Source: Mycobacterium sp. 852002-10029_SCH5224772
GTDB lineage: Bacteria > Actinomycetota > Actinomycetes > Mycobacteriales > Mycobacteriaceae
Reading direction: 5' to 3'
DNA length: 64,000 bases
Assembly: GCF_001667315.1 (NCBI RefSeq)
Contig: NZ_LZHT01000134.1
Location: 62,001-126,000 of the forward strand
Program-made: the position numbers and the translations under genes
Shown here: positions 1-8,298 of the stretch, piece after piece
Layout of the letters: each line of letters starts with the position of its first letter
Numbering within the stretch: the first letter of the stretch is position 1
The notes under the pieces: generated by a model
The model's input: only the letters and a program-made list of their open reading frames with translations
What the model was told of the DNA's origin: nothing
Database searches by the model: none

Positions 1-7
1 TGGGACA

Positions 8-1354
8 ATGGACACCGTGAGCACCACCCGACCGTCGCCGATGGCCCGTATCGACCTGCGGGGCGCGGAATTGACGGCTGCCCGGTTGCGGGCGGCGCTG
101 CCGCGCGGCGGCGCCGACGTGGAGTCGGTGCTGCCCCAGGTGCGGCCGATTGTGCAGGCCGTCGCCGAGCGTGGCGCCGAAGCCGCGCTGGAGTTCGGGG
201 CCTCCTTCGACGGGGTCCGGCCCCCGGCCGTGCGGGTGCCCGCGGAGGCGTTCGCGACGGCCCTGGCCGAACTGGACGCCGGGGTCGCCGACGCCCTGTG
301 CGTAATGATCGAACGCACCCGCGCGGTGCACGCCGACCAGCGCCGTACCGACGTCACGACCGCCCTGGGTCCGGGCGCGACGGTCACCGAACGGTGGGTC
401 CCGGTCGAGCGGGTGGGGCTGTACGTGCCCGGCGGCAACGCGGTGTATCCGTCCAGCGTGGTGATGAACGTGGTGCCGGCGCAGGCCGCCGGTGTCGCCT
501 CGCTGGTGGTGGCCAGCCCGCCGCAGGCCCAGTTTGGGGGCCTGCCGCACCCGACGATCCTGGCCGCGGCCCGGCTGCTGGGCGTCGACGAGGTGTGGGC
601 CGTCGGCGGTGCGCAGGCGGTGGCGTTGCTGGCCTACGGCGGCACCGACCTCGACGGTGCGGAGCTGGCGCCCGTCGACATGATCACCGGGCCCGGCAAC
701 ATCTACGTCACCGCCGCCAAGCGGCTGTGTCGTTCGCGGGTGGGCATCGACGCCGAGGCCGGACCGACGGAGATCGCGATCCTGGCCGACCACACCGCCG
801 ACCCCGGGCACGTGGCCGCCGATTTGATCAGCCAGGCCGAACACGACGAGATGGCCGGCAGCGTGCTGGTGACCCCCAGCGAAGACCTGGCCGCCGCCAC
901 CGACAAGGAACTGGCCGCCCAGTTGCAGACCACCGTGCACCGCGAACGGGTGACGGCCGCGCTGGGTGGACGCCAGTCGGCGATCATCCTGGTCGACGAC
1001 GTGGACGCCGGCGTCAAGGTCGTCAACGCCTACGCCGCCGAACACCTGGAGATCCAGACCGTCGACGCGGCGGGGGTGGCCGGGCGGATACGCGCGGCGG
1101 GAGCCATTTTCGTCGGCCCGTACTCGCCGGTGAGCCTCGGTGACTACTGCGCCGGCTCCAATCACGTGCTGCCGACCGCGGGCTGCGCCCGGCATTCCAG
1201 CGGCCTGTCCGTGCAGACCTTCCTGCGCGGCATCCACGTCGTCGACTACACCGAGGCGGCGCTCAAAGACGTGTCCGGGCACGTGATCACGCTCGCCGAG
1301 GCCGAGGACCTGCCGGCGCACGGCGAGGCGGTACGGCGGAGGTTCGAGCGATGA
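8..1354 (+). CDS. hisD: histidinol dehydrogenase HisD
   Basis: This enzyme carries out the last two steps of histidine synthesis, the NAD-dependent oxidation of histidinol to histidine, in the cytosol. The 448-residue protein contains the family's conserved blocks, including YVPGGNAVYPSS, DMITGPGNIYVTAAKR and the C-terminal DYCAGSNHVLPT segment. It aligns by eye with the Mtb protein along its whole length. It heads the his operon, and its TGA overlaps the hisC ATG. The window starts only 7 bases upstream, so no promoter can be judged. In-frame starts at GTG 17 or ATG 41 would give a protein closer to the usual length of about 438 residues, so the first residues are uncertain. Confidence 0.95.
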   Translation: MDTVSTTRPSPMARIDLRGAELTAARLRAALPRGGADVESVLPQVRPIVQAVAERGAEAALEFGASFDGVRPPAVRVPAEAFATALAELDAGVADALCVMIERTRAVHADQRRTDVTTALGPGATVTERWVPVERVGLYVPGGNAVYPSSVVMNVVPAQAAGVASLVVASPPQAQFGGLPHPTILAAARLLGVDEVWAVGGAQAVALLAYGGTDLDGAELAPVDMITGPGNIYVTAAKRLCRSRVGIDAEAGPTEIAILADHTADPGHVAADLISQAEHDEMAGSVLVTPSEDLAAATDKELAAQLQTTVHRERVTAALGGRQSAIILVDDVDAGVKVVNAYAAEHLEIQTVDAAGVAGRIRAAGAIFVGPYSPVSLGDYCAGSNHVLPTAGCARHSSGLSVQTFLRGIHVVDYTEAALKDVSGHVITLAEAEDLPAHGEAVRRRFER

Positions 1355-2499
1355 CCGGACCCGGCCAACCCCAGAAAACCCAGCCCACGCTCGACGACCT
1401 GCCGCTGCGCGACGACCTGCGCGGCAAATCCCCTTATGGCGCACCGCAATTGGCGGTCCCGGTGCGGCTGAACACCAACGAGAACCCGCACCCGCCCAGC
1501 AAGGCGCTGGTGGACGACGTGGTGCGCTCGGTCGGGGAGGCCGCCGTCGACCTGCACCGCTATCCCGACCGCGACGCGGTCGCCCTGCGGACCGACCTGG
1601 CCGAGTATTTGAGCGCCCAGACCGGGGTCCGGCTCGGAGTCGAAAACCTTTGGGCGGCAAACGGTTCCAACGAGATTCTGCAGCAACTGCTACAGGCGTT
1701 CGGCGGCCCGGGGCGCACGGCGATCGGGTTCGTTCCGTCCTACTCGATGCACCCGATCATCTCCGATGGCACCCGCACCGAATGGTTGCAGGCCGCCCGG
1801 GCCGACGACTTCAGCCTGGACGTCGAGGCCGCGGTGGCCGCCGTCACCGACCGCCGGCCCGATGTGGTGTTCGTCGCCAGCCCGAACAACCCGTCCGGGC
1901 AGAGTGTTTCGCTGCCGGAGCTGCGGCGGCTGCTCGACGTGGTGCCGGGCATCCTGATCGTCGACGAGGCCTACGGCGAATTCTCGTCGGAGCCCAGCGC
2001 GGTGGAGTTGGTTCAGGAGTATCCGACCAAGCTCATCGTCTCGCGCACGATGAGCAAGGCGTTCGCCTTCGCGGGCGGCCGGCTCGGTTATCTGATCGCC
2101 ACGCCGGCGGTGATCGACGCGATGCTGCTGGTGCGGCTGCCGTATCACCTGTCGTCGGTCACCCAAGCCGCGGCGCGGGCCGCGTTGCGGCACGCCGACG
2201 ACACGTTGGGCAGCGTCGCGGCGCTGATCGCCGAACGCGGGCGCGTCTCAACAGAGTTGACGCGCCTGGGTTTCCGGGTGATTCCCAGCGACGCCAACTT
2301 CGTGCTGTTCGGGGAGTTCGCCGACGCACCGGCAACCTGGCAGCGCTATCTGGATGCCGGCGTCCTGATCCGCGACGTCGGAATCCCCGGCTACCTGCGG
2401 GCCACCACCGGACTGGCCCAGGAGAACGACGCCTTCCTGCGGGCCAGCGCCCAGCTCGCCGCCACCGAACTGGCCCCCGTCAACGTAGGAGCGCCATGA
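1351..2499 (+). CDS. hisC: histidinol-phosphate aminotransferase HisC
   Basis: A pyridoxal-phosphate enzyme that moves an amino group from glutamate to imidazole-acetol phosphate, giving histidinol phosphate. The 382-residue fold-type I aminotransferase shows LNTNENPHPPS at the N-terminus, VASPNNPSGQ and IVDEAYGEF in the middle, and the Schiff-base lysine in SRTMSKAFAFAGGRLGY. It is joined to hisD by an ATGA overlap and to hisB by another, so it is translated as part of the his operon. It is the Mtb HisC1 (Rv1600) counterpart. A second aminotransferase of this family may exist elsewhere in the genome. Confidence 0.95.
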   Translation: MTGPGQPQKTQPTLDDLPLRDDLRGKSPYGAPQLAVPVRLNTNENPHPPSKALVDDVVRSVGEAAVDLHRYPDRDAVALRTDLAEYLSAQTGVRLGVENLWAANGSNEILQQLLQAFGGPGRTAIGFVPSYSMHPIISDGTRTEWLQAARADDFSLDVEAAVAAVTDRRPDVVFVASPNNPSGQSVSLPELRRLLDVVPGILIVDEAYGEFSSEPSAVELVQEYPTKLIVSRTMSKAFAFAGGRLGYLIATPAVIDAMLLVRLPYHLSSVTQAAARAALRHADDTLGSVAALIAERGRVSTELTRLGFRVIPSDANFVLFGEFADAPATWQRYLDAGVLIRDVGIPGYLRATTGLAQENDAFLRASAQLAATELAPVNVGAP

Positions 2500-3128
2500 C
2501 CACCACCCAAGCTGGAAAAGCCTCCCGCCGTGCGCGCATCGAGCGCCGCACCAAGGAGTCCGACATCGTCATCGAACTCGACCTCGACGGCACCGGCCAG
2601 GTCGACGTCGACACCGGGGTGCCGTTCTACGACCACATGCTGACGGCGCTGGGCAGTCACGCCAGCTTCGACCTGACCGTGCGCACCAAGGGCGACGTCG
2701 AGATCGAGGGCCATCACACCATCGAGGACACCGCCATCGCCCTGGGGCAGGCGCTCGGGCAGGCCCTGGGCGACAAGAGGGGCATCCGCCGGTTCGGCGA
2801 CGCCTTCATCCCGATGGACGAGACGCTGGCCCACGCGGCGGTCGACGTGTCCGGCCGGCCCTACTGTGTGCACAGCGGAGAGCCGGATCACCTGCAGCAC
2901 ACCACCATCGCCGGCAATTCGGTGCCCTACCACACCGTCATCAACCGGCATGTGTTCGAGTCGCTGGCGATGAACGCGCGCATCGCGCTGCACGTCCGCG
3001 TCCTGTATGGCCGCGACCCGCACCACATCACCGAGGCGCAATACAAGGCGGTCGCCCGCGCGTTGCGCCAGGCGGTCGAGCCCGATCCCCGGGTGTCGGG
3101 CGTGCCGTCCACCAAAGGTGTTCTGTGA
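2496..3128 (+). CDS. hisB: imidazoleglycerol-phosphate dehydratase HisB
   Basis: This manganese enzyme dehydrates imidazole-glycerol phosphate to imidazole-acetol phosphate. The 210-residue protein is the single-function dehydratase without the phosphatase domain seen in enterobacteria. Two HHxxE metal-binding motifs are visible, in EGHHTIED and in RDPHHITEAQ. The start at 2496 (ATGACC) is chosen because its ATG overlaps the hisC stop. A much longer open frame runs upstream in the same phase but is only a shadow of hisC. It overlaps hisH by GTGA. Confidence 0.95.
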   Translation: MTTTQAGKASRRARIERRTKESDIVIELDLDGTGQVDVDTGVPFYDHMLTALGSHASFDLTVRTKGDVEIEGHHTIEDTAIALGQALGQALGDKRGIRRFGDAFIPMDETLAHAAVDVSGRPYCVHSGEPDHLQHTTIAGNSVPYHTVINRHVFESLAMNARIALHVRVLYGRDPHHITEAQYKAVARALRQAVEPDPRVSGVPSTKGVL

Positions 3129-3745
3129 CAAAGAAATCGGTTGTTGTCCTCGATTACGGCTCGGGCAACCTGCGGTCGGCTCAACGCGCGCTCGAACGGG
3201 TCGGTGCGTCGGTCGAGGTGACCGCGGACGCCGACGCCGCGGCCGCCGCCGACGGACTGGTGGTGCCCGGCGTCGGCGCCTACCAGGCCTGTATGACGGG
3301 GCTGCGCACGATCAACGGGGACCGCATCATCGGCGACCGGGTCGCCGCCGGGCGTCCCGTGCTGGGCGTGTGCGTCGGGATGCAGATCCTGTTCGCCCGC
3401 GGCGTCGAATTCAGCGTGGAAACCGAAGGATGCGGGCAGTGGCCGGGATACGTGACGCGGCTGCAGGCGCCGGTGATCCCGCACATGGGTTGGAACGTCG
3501 TCAATGCCGGGCCCGGCAGCCTCCTGTTCAAGGGGCTCGACGCGGACACCCGGTTTTACTTCGTGCATTCCTACGCCGCGCAGCAGTGGGACGGTTCGCC
3601 CGAGGCGGTGCTGACCTGGGCCACCCACGAGGGGCCGTTCTTGGCCGCGGTCGAGGAGGGGCCGTTGTCGGCCACCCAGTTTCACCCGGAGAAAAGCGGT
3701 GATGCCGGCGCGGCCGTGTTGAGCAATTGGGTCCAGGGATTGTGA
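3125..3745 (+). CDS. hisH: imidazole glycerol phosphate synthase, glutaminase subunit HisH
   Basis: The glutaminase half of IGP synthase. It releases ammonia from glutamine and passes it through the HisF barrel. The class I amidotransferase triad is complete: Cys83 in GVCVGMQ and His186 and Glu188 in QFHPEKS. It is 206 residues long, normal for the family. The GTG start overlaps the hisB TGA. Its partner hisF lies about 1.6 kb downstream, separated by hisA and impA, as in Mtb. Confidence 0.95.
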   Translation: MTKKSVVVLDYGSGNLRSAQRALERVGASVEVTADADAAAAADGLVVPGVGAYQACMTGLRTINGDRIIGDRVAAGRPVLGVCVGMQILFARGVEFSVETEGCGQWPGYVTRLQAPVIPHMGWNVVNAGPGSLLFKGLDADTRFYFVHSYAAQQWDGSPEAVLTWATHEGPFLAAVEEGPLSATQFHPEKSGDAGAAVLSNWVQGL

Positions 3746-3827
3746 CGGGCCACGCGAAAGCGCTTTGTGCCACGCAACAGCCGAGGGTGTGCGTAATCCG
3801 TTGCAGCCTCGGCACACAGGAGGGAAT

Positions 3828-4571
3828 GTGTTGATCTTGTTGCCCGCGGTCGACGTGGTCGACGGCCGTGCCGTGCGCCTGGTGCAGGGCAAGGCGGGCA
3901 GTGAAACCGAATACGGCTCGGCGCTGGACGCCGCGCTGACCTGGCAACGCGACGGCGCCGAATGGATCCATCTGGTCGATTTGGACGCCGCGTTCGGGCG
4001 CGGCTCCAACCGCGAACTGCTGGCCGAGGTGGTCGGCAAGCTCGACGTCCAGGTGGAACTGTCCGGCGGGATCCGCGACGACGACTCGCTGGCGGTGGCT
4101 CTGGCCACCGGATGCGCCCGGGTGAACCTGGGCACGGCGGCCCTGGAAAATCCGGAGTGGTGTGCCCGGGCAATCGGCGAGCACGGTGACAAGGTCGCCG
4201 TGGGGCTCGACGTCCAGATCGACAAAACCCACCCGGCCCCCACACACCGGCTGCGGGGGCGCGGCTGGGAGACCGACGGCGGCGACCTGTGGGAGGTGCT
4301 GGAACGCCTTGACAGCGAAGGGTGTTCGCGGTTCGTGGTCACCGACGTCACCAAGGACGGCACGTTGGGCGGCCCCAATCTGGAGTTATTGGCGGCCGTC
4401 GCCGACCGCACCGACGTCCCGGTGATCGCGTCGGGCGGGGTGTCCAGCCTGGACGACCTGCGCGCGATCGCCACCCTCACCGGCTGCGGCGTCGAGGGCG
4501 CCATCGTCGGCAAGGCCCTCTACGCCGGGCGATTCACGCTGCCGCAGGCGCTGGCCGCGGTCGGAGAGTAA
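3828..4571 (+). CDS. priA: bifunctional phosphoribosyl isomerase HisA/PriA
   Basis: A TIM-barrel isomerase acting on ProFAR in histidine synthesis. In actinobacteria the same enzyme also does the TrpF step, isomerising phosphoribosyl-anthranilate. The predicted acid/base aspartates are Asp9 (LLPAVDVVDG) and Asp177 (TDVTKDGTLGG). The GTG at 3828 is chosen because a strong AGGAGGG ribosome site ends four bases upstream. An upstream in-frame start at 3765 would add 21 residues not seen in relatives. A short insertion (residues about 131-140) lengthens one loop compared with the Mtb protein. No trpF is present in the trp cluster of this window, which fits the dual role. Length is 247 residues. 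Confidence 0.93.
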   Translation: MLILLPAVDVVDGRAVRLVQGKAGSETEYGSALDAALTWQRDGAEWIHLVDLDAAFGRGSNRELLAEVVGKLDVQVELSGGIRDDDSLAVALATGCARVNLGTAALENPEWCARAIGEHGDKVAVGLDVQIDKTHPAPTHRLRGRGWETDGGDLWEVLERLDSEGCSRFVVTDVTKDGTLGGPNLELLAAVADRTDVPVIASGGVSSLDDLRAIATLTGCGVEGAIVGKALYAGRFTLPQALAAVGE

Positions 4572-4578
4572 CAGCGGC

Positions 4579-5379
4579 ATGGACGTGGAAGCGTTGGTCG
4601 AGACGGCATCGGCAATCCTCGACGACGCCACGGGACCGTTCCTTGCCGGTCACCGCGCGGACTCCGCGGTTCGCAAGAAGGGCAACGACTTTGCCACCGA
4701 CGTAGACCTCGCGATCGAGCGGCAGGTGGTCGCCGCGTTGGTCGAAGCCACCGGAATCGGCGTCCACGGCGAGGAATTCGGCGGCTCGGCGGTCGACTCA
4801 CCCTGGGTGTGGGTACTCGATCCCATCGACGGCACCTTCAACTACGCGGCCGGATCACCGATGGCGGGGATCCTGCTGGGCCTGCTGAATCACGGCGACC
4901 CGGTCGCCGGATTGACCTGGTTGCCGTTCATGGACCAGCGCTACACCGCGGTGGCGGGCGGCCCGTTGCGGAAAAACGGCGTCTCGCGGCCGCCACTTGC
5001 GTCGATCGATCTGGCCGACGCCCTCGTCGGCGCGGGATCGTTCAGCGCGGATGCCCGGGGCCGGTTCCCGGGGCGCTACCGGATCGCGGTGTTGGAGAAC
5101 CTCAGCCGGTTCTCGTCGCGGTTGCGCATGCATGGATCCACCGGCCTCGACCTCGCCTACGTCGCCGACGGAGTCCTCGGTGCGGCAATCAGTTTCGGCG
5201 GCCACGTGTGGGACCACGCCGCAGGGGTCGCGTTGGTGCGGGCCGCGGGTGGTGTGGTCACCGACTTGGCCGGCGAGCCGTGGAATCCCGCGTCGGATTC
5301 CGTGCTGGCGGCCGGCCGCGGCGCGCACGCCGAGATCCTGGACCTTCTGCGCAGCACCGGCCGACCGGAGGACTACTGA
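4579..5379 (+). CDS. impA: inositol monophosphatase family protein ImpA
   Basis: A magnesium-dependent phosphatase of the inositol monophosphatase superfamily, 266 residues. The metal-binding motif WVLDPIDGTFNY (residues about 75-86) and the C-terminal WDHAAGVALVRAAGG are both intact. The match is to Mtb Rv1604. Its place inside the his operon, 7 bases after hisA and one base before hisF, raises the possibility of histidinol-phosphate phosphatase activity. The family also dephosphorylates inositol-1-phosphate for phosphatidylinositol and mycothiol synthesis, and sequence alone does not decide between these roles. Confidence 0.88.
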   Translation: MDVEALVETASAILDDATGPFLAGHRADSAVRKKGNDFATDVDLAIERQVVAALVEATGIGVHGEEFGGSAVDSPWVWVLDPIDGTFNYAAGSPMAGILLGLLNHGDPVAGLTWLPFMDQRYTAVAGGPLRKNGVSRPPLASIDLADALVGAGSFSADARGRFPGRYRIAVLENLSRFSSRLRMHGSTGLDLAYVADGVLGAAISFGGHVWDHAAGVALVRAAGGVVTDLAGEPWNPASDSVLAAGRGAHAEILDLLRSTGRPEDY

Positions 5380-5380
5380 C

Positions 5381-6178
5381 ATGCACGCGAACCACAGCGG
5401 CCTCGCGGTGCGAGTGATTCCGTGCCTGGACGTCGACGGCGGGCGGGTGGTCAAGGGGGTCAACTTTGAAAACCTCCGGGACGCAGGCGATCCCGTGGAG
5501 CTCGCGGCCGCCTATGACGCCGAGGGCGCCGACGAGCTCACGTTTCTCGACGTGACCGCCTCCTCATCGGGAAGGACCACCATGCTTGACGTGGTGCGGC
5601 GCACGGCCGAGCAGGTCTTCATCCCGCTGACCGTCGGCGGCGGGGTGCGCACCGTGGCCGACGTCGACGTGTTGCTGCGCGCCGGAGCCGACAAGGTCTC
5701 GATCAACACCGCCGCGATCGGCCGGCCCGAGCTGCTGGCCGAGATGGCACGGCAGTTCGGCTCCCAATGCATCGTGTTGTCCGTCGATGCCCGCACGGTT
5801 CCCCCGGGTTCGGTGCCCACCCCGTCGGGCTGGGAGGTCACCACGCACGGCGGGCGCCGCGGCACCGGGCTCGATGCCGTCGAATGGGCTTCTCGCGGAG
5901 CCGATTTGGGGGTGGGGGAGATCCTGCTGAACTCCATGGACGCCGACGGCACCAAGGCGGGGTTCGACCTGGAGATGCTGCAGGCGGTGCGCTCGGCGGT
6001 CACCGTGCCGGTCATCGCCAGCGGCGGCGCCGGGGCGGCCGAGCACTTCGCGCCCGCGATCGCGGCCGGTGCCGATGCCGTGTTGGCGGCCAGCGTTTTC
6101 CATTTCCGGGAGCTGACCATCGGGCAGGTGAAGGCCGCCATGGCCAAGGCGGGAATCGCGGTGAGGATGGCCCGATGA
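5381..6178 (+). CDS. hisF: imidazole glycerol phosphate synthase, cyclase subunit HisF
   Basis: The cyclase half of IGP synthase. It uses ammonia from HisH to turn PRFAR into imidazole-glycerol phosphate and AICAR. It is a 265-residue TIM barrel with the catalytic aspartate near residue 17 (VIPCLDVDGGRVVKG) and the second in NSMDADGTKAGFD. The ATG at 5381 follows the impA stop by one base. A longer in-frame opening upstream lies inside impA and is not used. It overlaps hisI by ATGA. Confidence 0.95.
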   Translation: MHANHSGLAVRVIPCLDVDGGRVVKGVNFENLRDAGDPVELAAAYDAEGADELTFLDVTASSSGRTTMLDVVRRTAEQVFIPLTVGGGVRTVADVDVLLRAGADKVSINTAAIGRPELLAEMARQFGSQCIVLSVDARTVPPGSVPTPSGWEVTTHGGRRGTGLDAVEWASRGADLGVGEILLNSMDADGTKAGFDLEMLQAVRSAVTVPVIASGGAGAAEHFAPAIAAGADAVLAASVFHFRELTIGQVKAAMAKAGIAVRMAR

Positions 6179-6522
6179 CGCTGGATCCGAAGATCGCCGC
6201 GCGCCTGAAGCGCAACGCCGACGGCCTGATCGCGGCCGTCGTGCAGGAGCGCGGCAGTGGCGACGTGCTGATGGTGGCCTGGATGGACGACGCGGCCCTG
6301 GCCCGCACGCTGGAAACCCGTGAGGCGACGTACTATTCGCGGTCGCGTGGCGAACAGTGGGTGAAGGGTGCGACCTCCGGCCACACCCAATACGTCCACT
6401 CGGTGCGGTTGGACTGCGACGGGGACACCGTGCTGGTGACGGTCGACCAGGTCGGCGGCGCCTGCCACACCGGCGACCACAGCTGCTTCGACGCCGACGC
6501 ACTGTTGCAACCGGAGCGTTAG
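6175..6522 (+). CDS. hisI: phosphoribosyl-AMP cyclohydrolase HisI
   Basis: This zinc enzyme opens the purine ring of phosphoribosyl-AMP in the third step of histidine synthesis. The 115-residue protein is the stand-alone cyclohydrolase. The HisE pyrophosphohydrolase domain is not fused and not in the window. The conserved SRGEQWVKGATSGHTQ segment and the cysteine-rich GGACHTGDHSCF zinc site are present. It overlaps hisF by four bases and ends the his operon, followed by a 71-base gap before chaA. Confidence 0.94.
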   Translation: MTLDPKIAARLKRNADGLIAAVVQERGSGDVLMVAWMDDAALARTLETREATYYSRSRGEQWVKGATSGHTQYVHSVRLDCDGDTVLVTVDQVGGACHTGDHSCFDADALLQPER

Positions 6523-6593
6523 CCGGCGAAGCGGGCGTGTCCAGGGTCACTGCCGCGGGCAGGGGCGCATGACTTCGACAAGAATGGCAGGCA

Positions 6594-7700
6594 ATGTCGA
6601 AATGGTTGTCCCGGGACGCCTTGTCCTGGAACGTGGTTGTTCCGGTGCTTGCCGTCGTCGTGCTGGCATTGATCTGGGGCGACAAGCTGGGACCGGTACT
6701 GGTCGCGGTGGTCGGGCTGTTTCTCGTCGGCGCGGTGCTCGCCGCGGTGCATCACGCGGAGGTGGTCGCACACCGGGTCGGCGAGCCGTTCGGGTCGCTG
6801 ATCCTCGCGGCCGCGGTCACCATCATCGAAGTGGCCCTCATCGTCGCGCTGATGACCTCCGGCGGCAACGAGGCCGCGACGCTGGCCAGGGACACCGCGT
6901 TCGCCGCGCTGATGATCACCACCAACGGGATCGCCGGTTTGTCGCTGCTGCTCGGCTCGCGGCGCTACGGCGTGACACTGTTCAACGCCGAAGGCGCCGG
7001 GGCCGTGCTGGCCACAATCACCACGGTGGCCACGTTGAGCCTGGTCCTGCCCGCCTTCACCACCGGCCACCCGGGCAGGGAGTTCACCTCCAGCCAGCTC
7101 GCCTTCGCCGCGATCGCCACGCTCCTGGTGTACCTGCTGTTCGTGTTCACCCAGACCGTTCGGCACCGAGACTTCTTCCTGCCGATCGCGCAGCGGGGCC
7201 AAAAGAGCCTGCTCGAGGACGAAAGCCACGCGGAGCCCCCCAGCACCCGCGCCGCGCTGACCAGCCTGGTGTTGCTGCTCGGCGCGCTGGTGGCGGTGGT
7301 GGGCCTGGCCAAGGAGGAATCACCGGCCGTCGAGTCGGCGGTTCTGGCCGTGGGCTTCCCGCAGTCGTTCGTCGGTGTGGTCATCGCGTCGCTGGTGCTG
7401 CTGCCGGAGACACTCGCCGCGGCGCGGGCGGCGCGCAACGGCCGCATCCAGACCAGCCTGAATTTGGCGTACGGCTCGGCGATGGCCAGCATCGGGCTCA
7501 CCATCCCGGTGATCGCGCTGGCATCGGTCTGGCTCGAGGGGCCGCTGGTGCTCGGCCTCGACGCCATCCAGCTGGTGTTGCTCGCGCTGACCGTCGTGAT
7601 CAGCGTGCTGACCGTGGTGCCCGGGCGGGCCACCCGCCTGCAGGGCGAGGTGCATCTGGTGCTGCTGGCCGCCTACGTATTCCTCGCGATCAGCCCCTGA
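6594..7700 (+). CDS. chaA: calcium/sodium:proton antiporter ChaA family
   Basis: A polytopic membrane protein of 368 residues with about eleven hydrophobic segments. It belongs to the cation/proton exchanger group and matches Mtb Rv1607. The two internal repeats typical of these exchangers are recognisable: an acidic residue in AAAVTIIEVALIVALM in the first half and VVIASLVLLPETLAAARAARNG in the second. It probably exports calcium or sodium in exchange for protons. It follows hisI with a 71-base gap, so it may be read from the his operon or its own promoter. Its stop lies 7 bases from the stop of the converging bcpB gene. Confidence 0.85.
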   Translation: MSKWLSRDALSWNVVVPVLAVVVLALIWGDKLGPVLVAVVGLFLVGAVLAAVHHAEVVAHRVGEPFGSLILAAAVTIIEVALIVALMTSGGNEAATLARDTAFAALMITTNGIAGLSLLLGSRRYGVTLFNAEGAGAVLATITTVATLSLVLPAFTTGHPGREFTSSQLAFAAIATLLVYLLFVFTQTVRHRDFFLPIAQRGQKSLLEDESHAEPPSTRAALTSLVLLLGALVAVVGLAKEESPAVESAVLAVGFPQSFVGVVIASLVLLPETLAAARAARNGRIQTSLNLAYGSAMASIGLTIPVIALASVWLEGPLVLGLDAIQLVLLALTVVISVLTVVPGRATRLQGEVHLVLLAAYVFLAISP

Positions 7701-7707
7701 GGATCGG

Positions 7708-8166
7708 CTAGGACCGGGCGCGCAGTGTTGCCAGCGCCTTGTCCGCGTGGGTGTCCATGCTGAATTCGCTGGAGATCACCTCGAGCACCGTGCGGTCGGT
7801 GTCGATGACGAACGTGGTGCGCTTGACCGGCATCAGCTTGCCCAGCAGGCCGCGCTTGACGCCGAACTGCGCGGCGACGGTGCCGTCGGCGTCCGACAGC
7901 AGCGGGTAGTCGAACTTCTGCATGTCGGCGAACTTGGCCTGCTTGTGCACCGGATCGGTGCTGATCCCCACCCGGTTGGCCCCGGCCGCGGCGAATTCGG
8001 AGGCCAGATCGCGGAAGTGGCACGCTTCCTTGGTGCAGCCGGGCGTCATCGCCGCCGGGTAGAAGAACAGGACGACGGGTCCGCCGGACAGCAGTTCGCT
8101 GAGCGTGCGCGGCGTTCCTGTCTGATCGGGCAGTTCGAAGTCGGCGACGGTCTCACCAGGTTTCAT
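7708..8166 (-). CDS. bcpB: peroxiredoxin, BCP family
   Basis: A thioredoxin-fold peroxidase that reduces peroxides using a reactive cysteine. In the 152-residue protein the active site reads TPGCTKEAC, with peroxidatic Cys44 and a likely resolving Cys49, as in 2-Cys BCP enzymes. It matches Mtb Rv1608c. The start at 8166 gives MKPGETVADFELPD, the usual N-terminus; the longer upstream opening is not conserved-looking. A TAGCGT hexamer ends 7 bases before the ATG, pointing to a leaderless transcript. Confidence 0.92.
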   Translation of the reverse strand: MKPGETVADFELPDQTGTPRTLSELLSGGPVVLFFYPAAMTPGCTKEACHFRDLASEFAAAGANRVGISTDPVHKQAKFADMQKFDYPLLSDADGTVAAQFGVKRGLLGKLMPVKRTTFVIDTDRTVLEVISSEFSMDTHADKALATLRARS

Positions 8167-8173
8167 GGCGGAC

Positions 8174-8179
8174 ACGCTA
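8174..8179 (-). promoter_or_regulatory. leaderless -10 element of bcpB
   Basis: TAGCGT on the minus strand fits the mycobacterial TANNNT -10 hexamer and ends 7 bases before the ATG, so transcription would begin at or next to the start codon. No clear -35 is visible. Confidence 0.45.
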
Positions 8180-8298
8180 CGCCCGATGCCCGGCGGGCCG
8201 CCCGCTCGCGGGTGTAACGGCACGGCGAATTTCGGCGCGGGAAAGCGCCGCCACGTTACGCTCGCGGACCGCCCGCGCGCGTCTGGGAGGATGGGTCG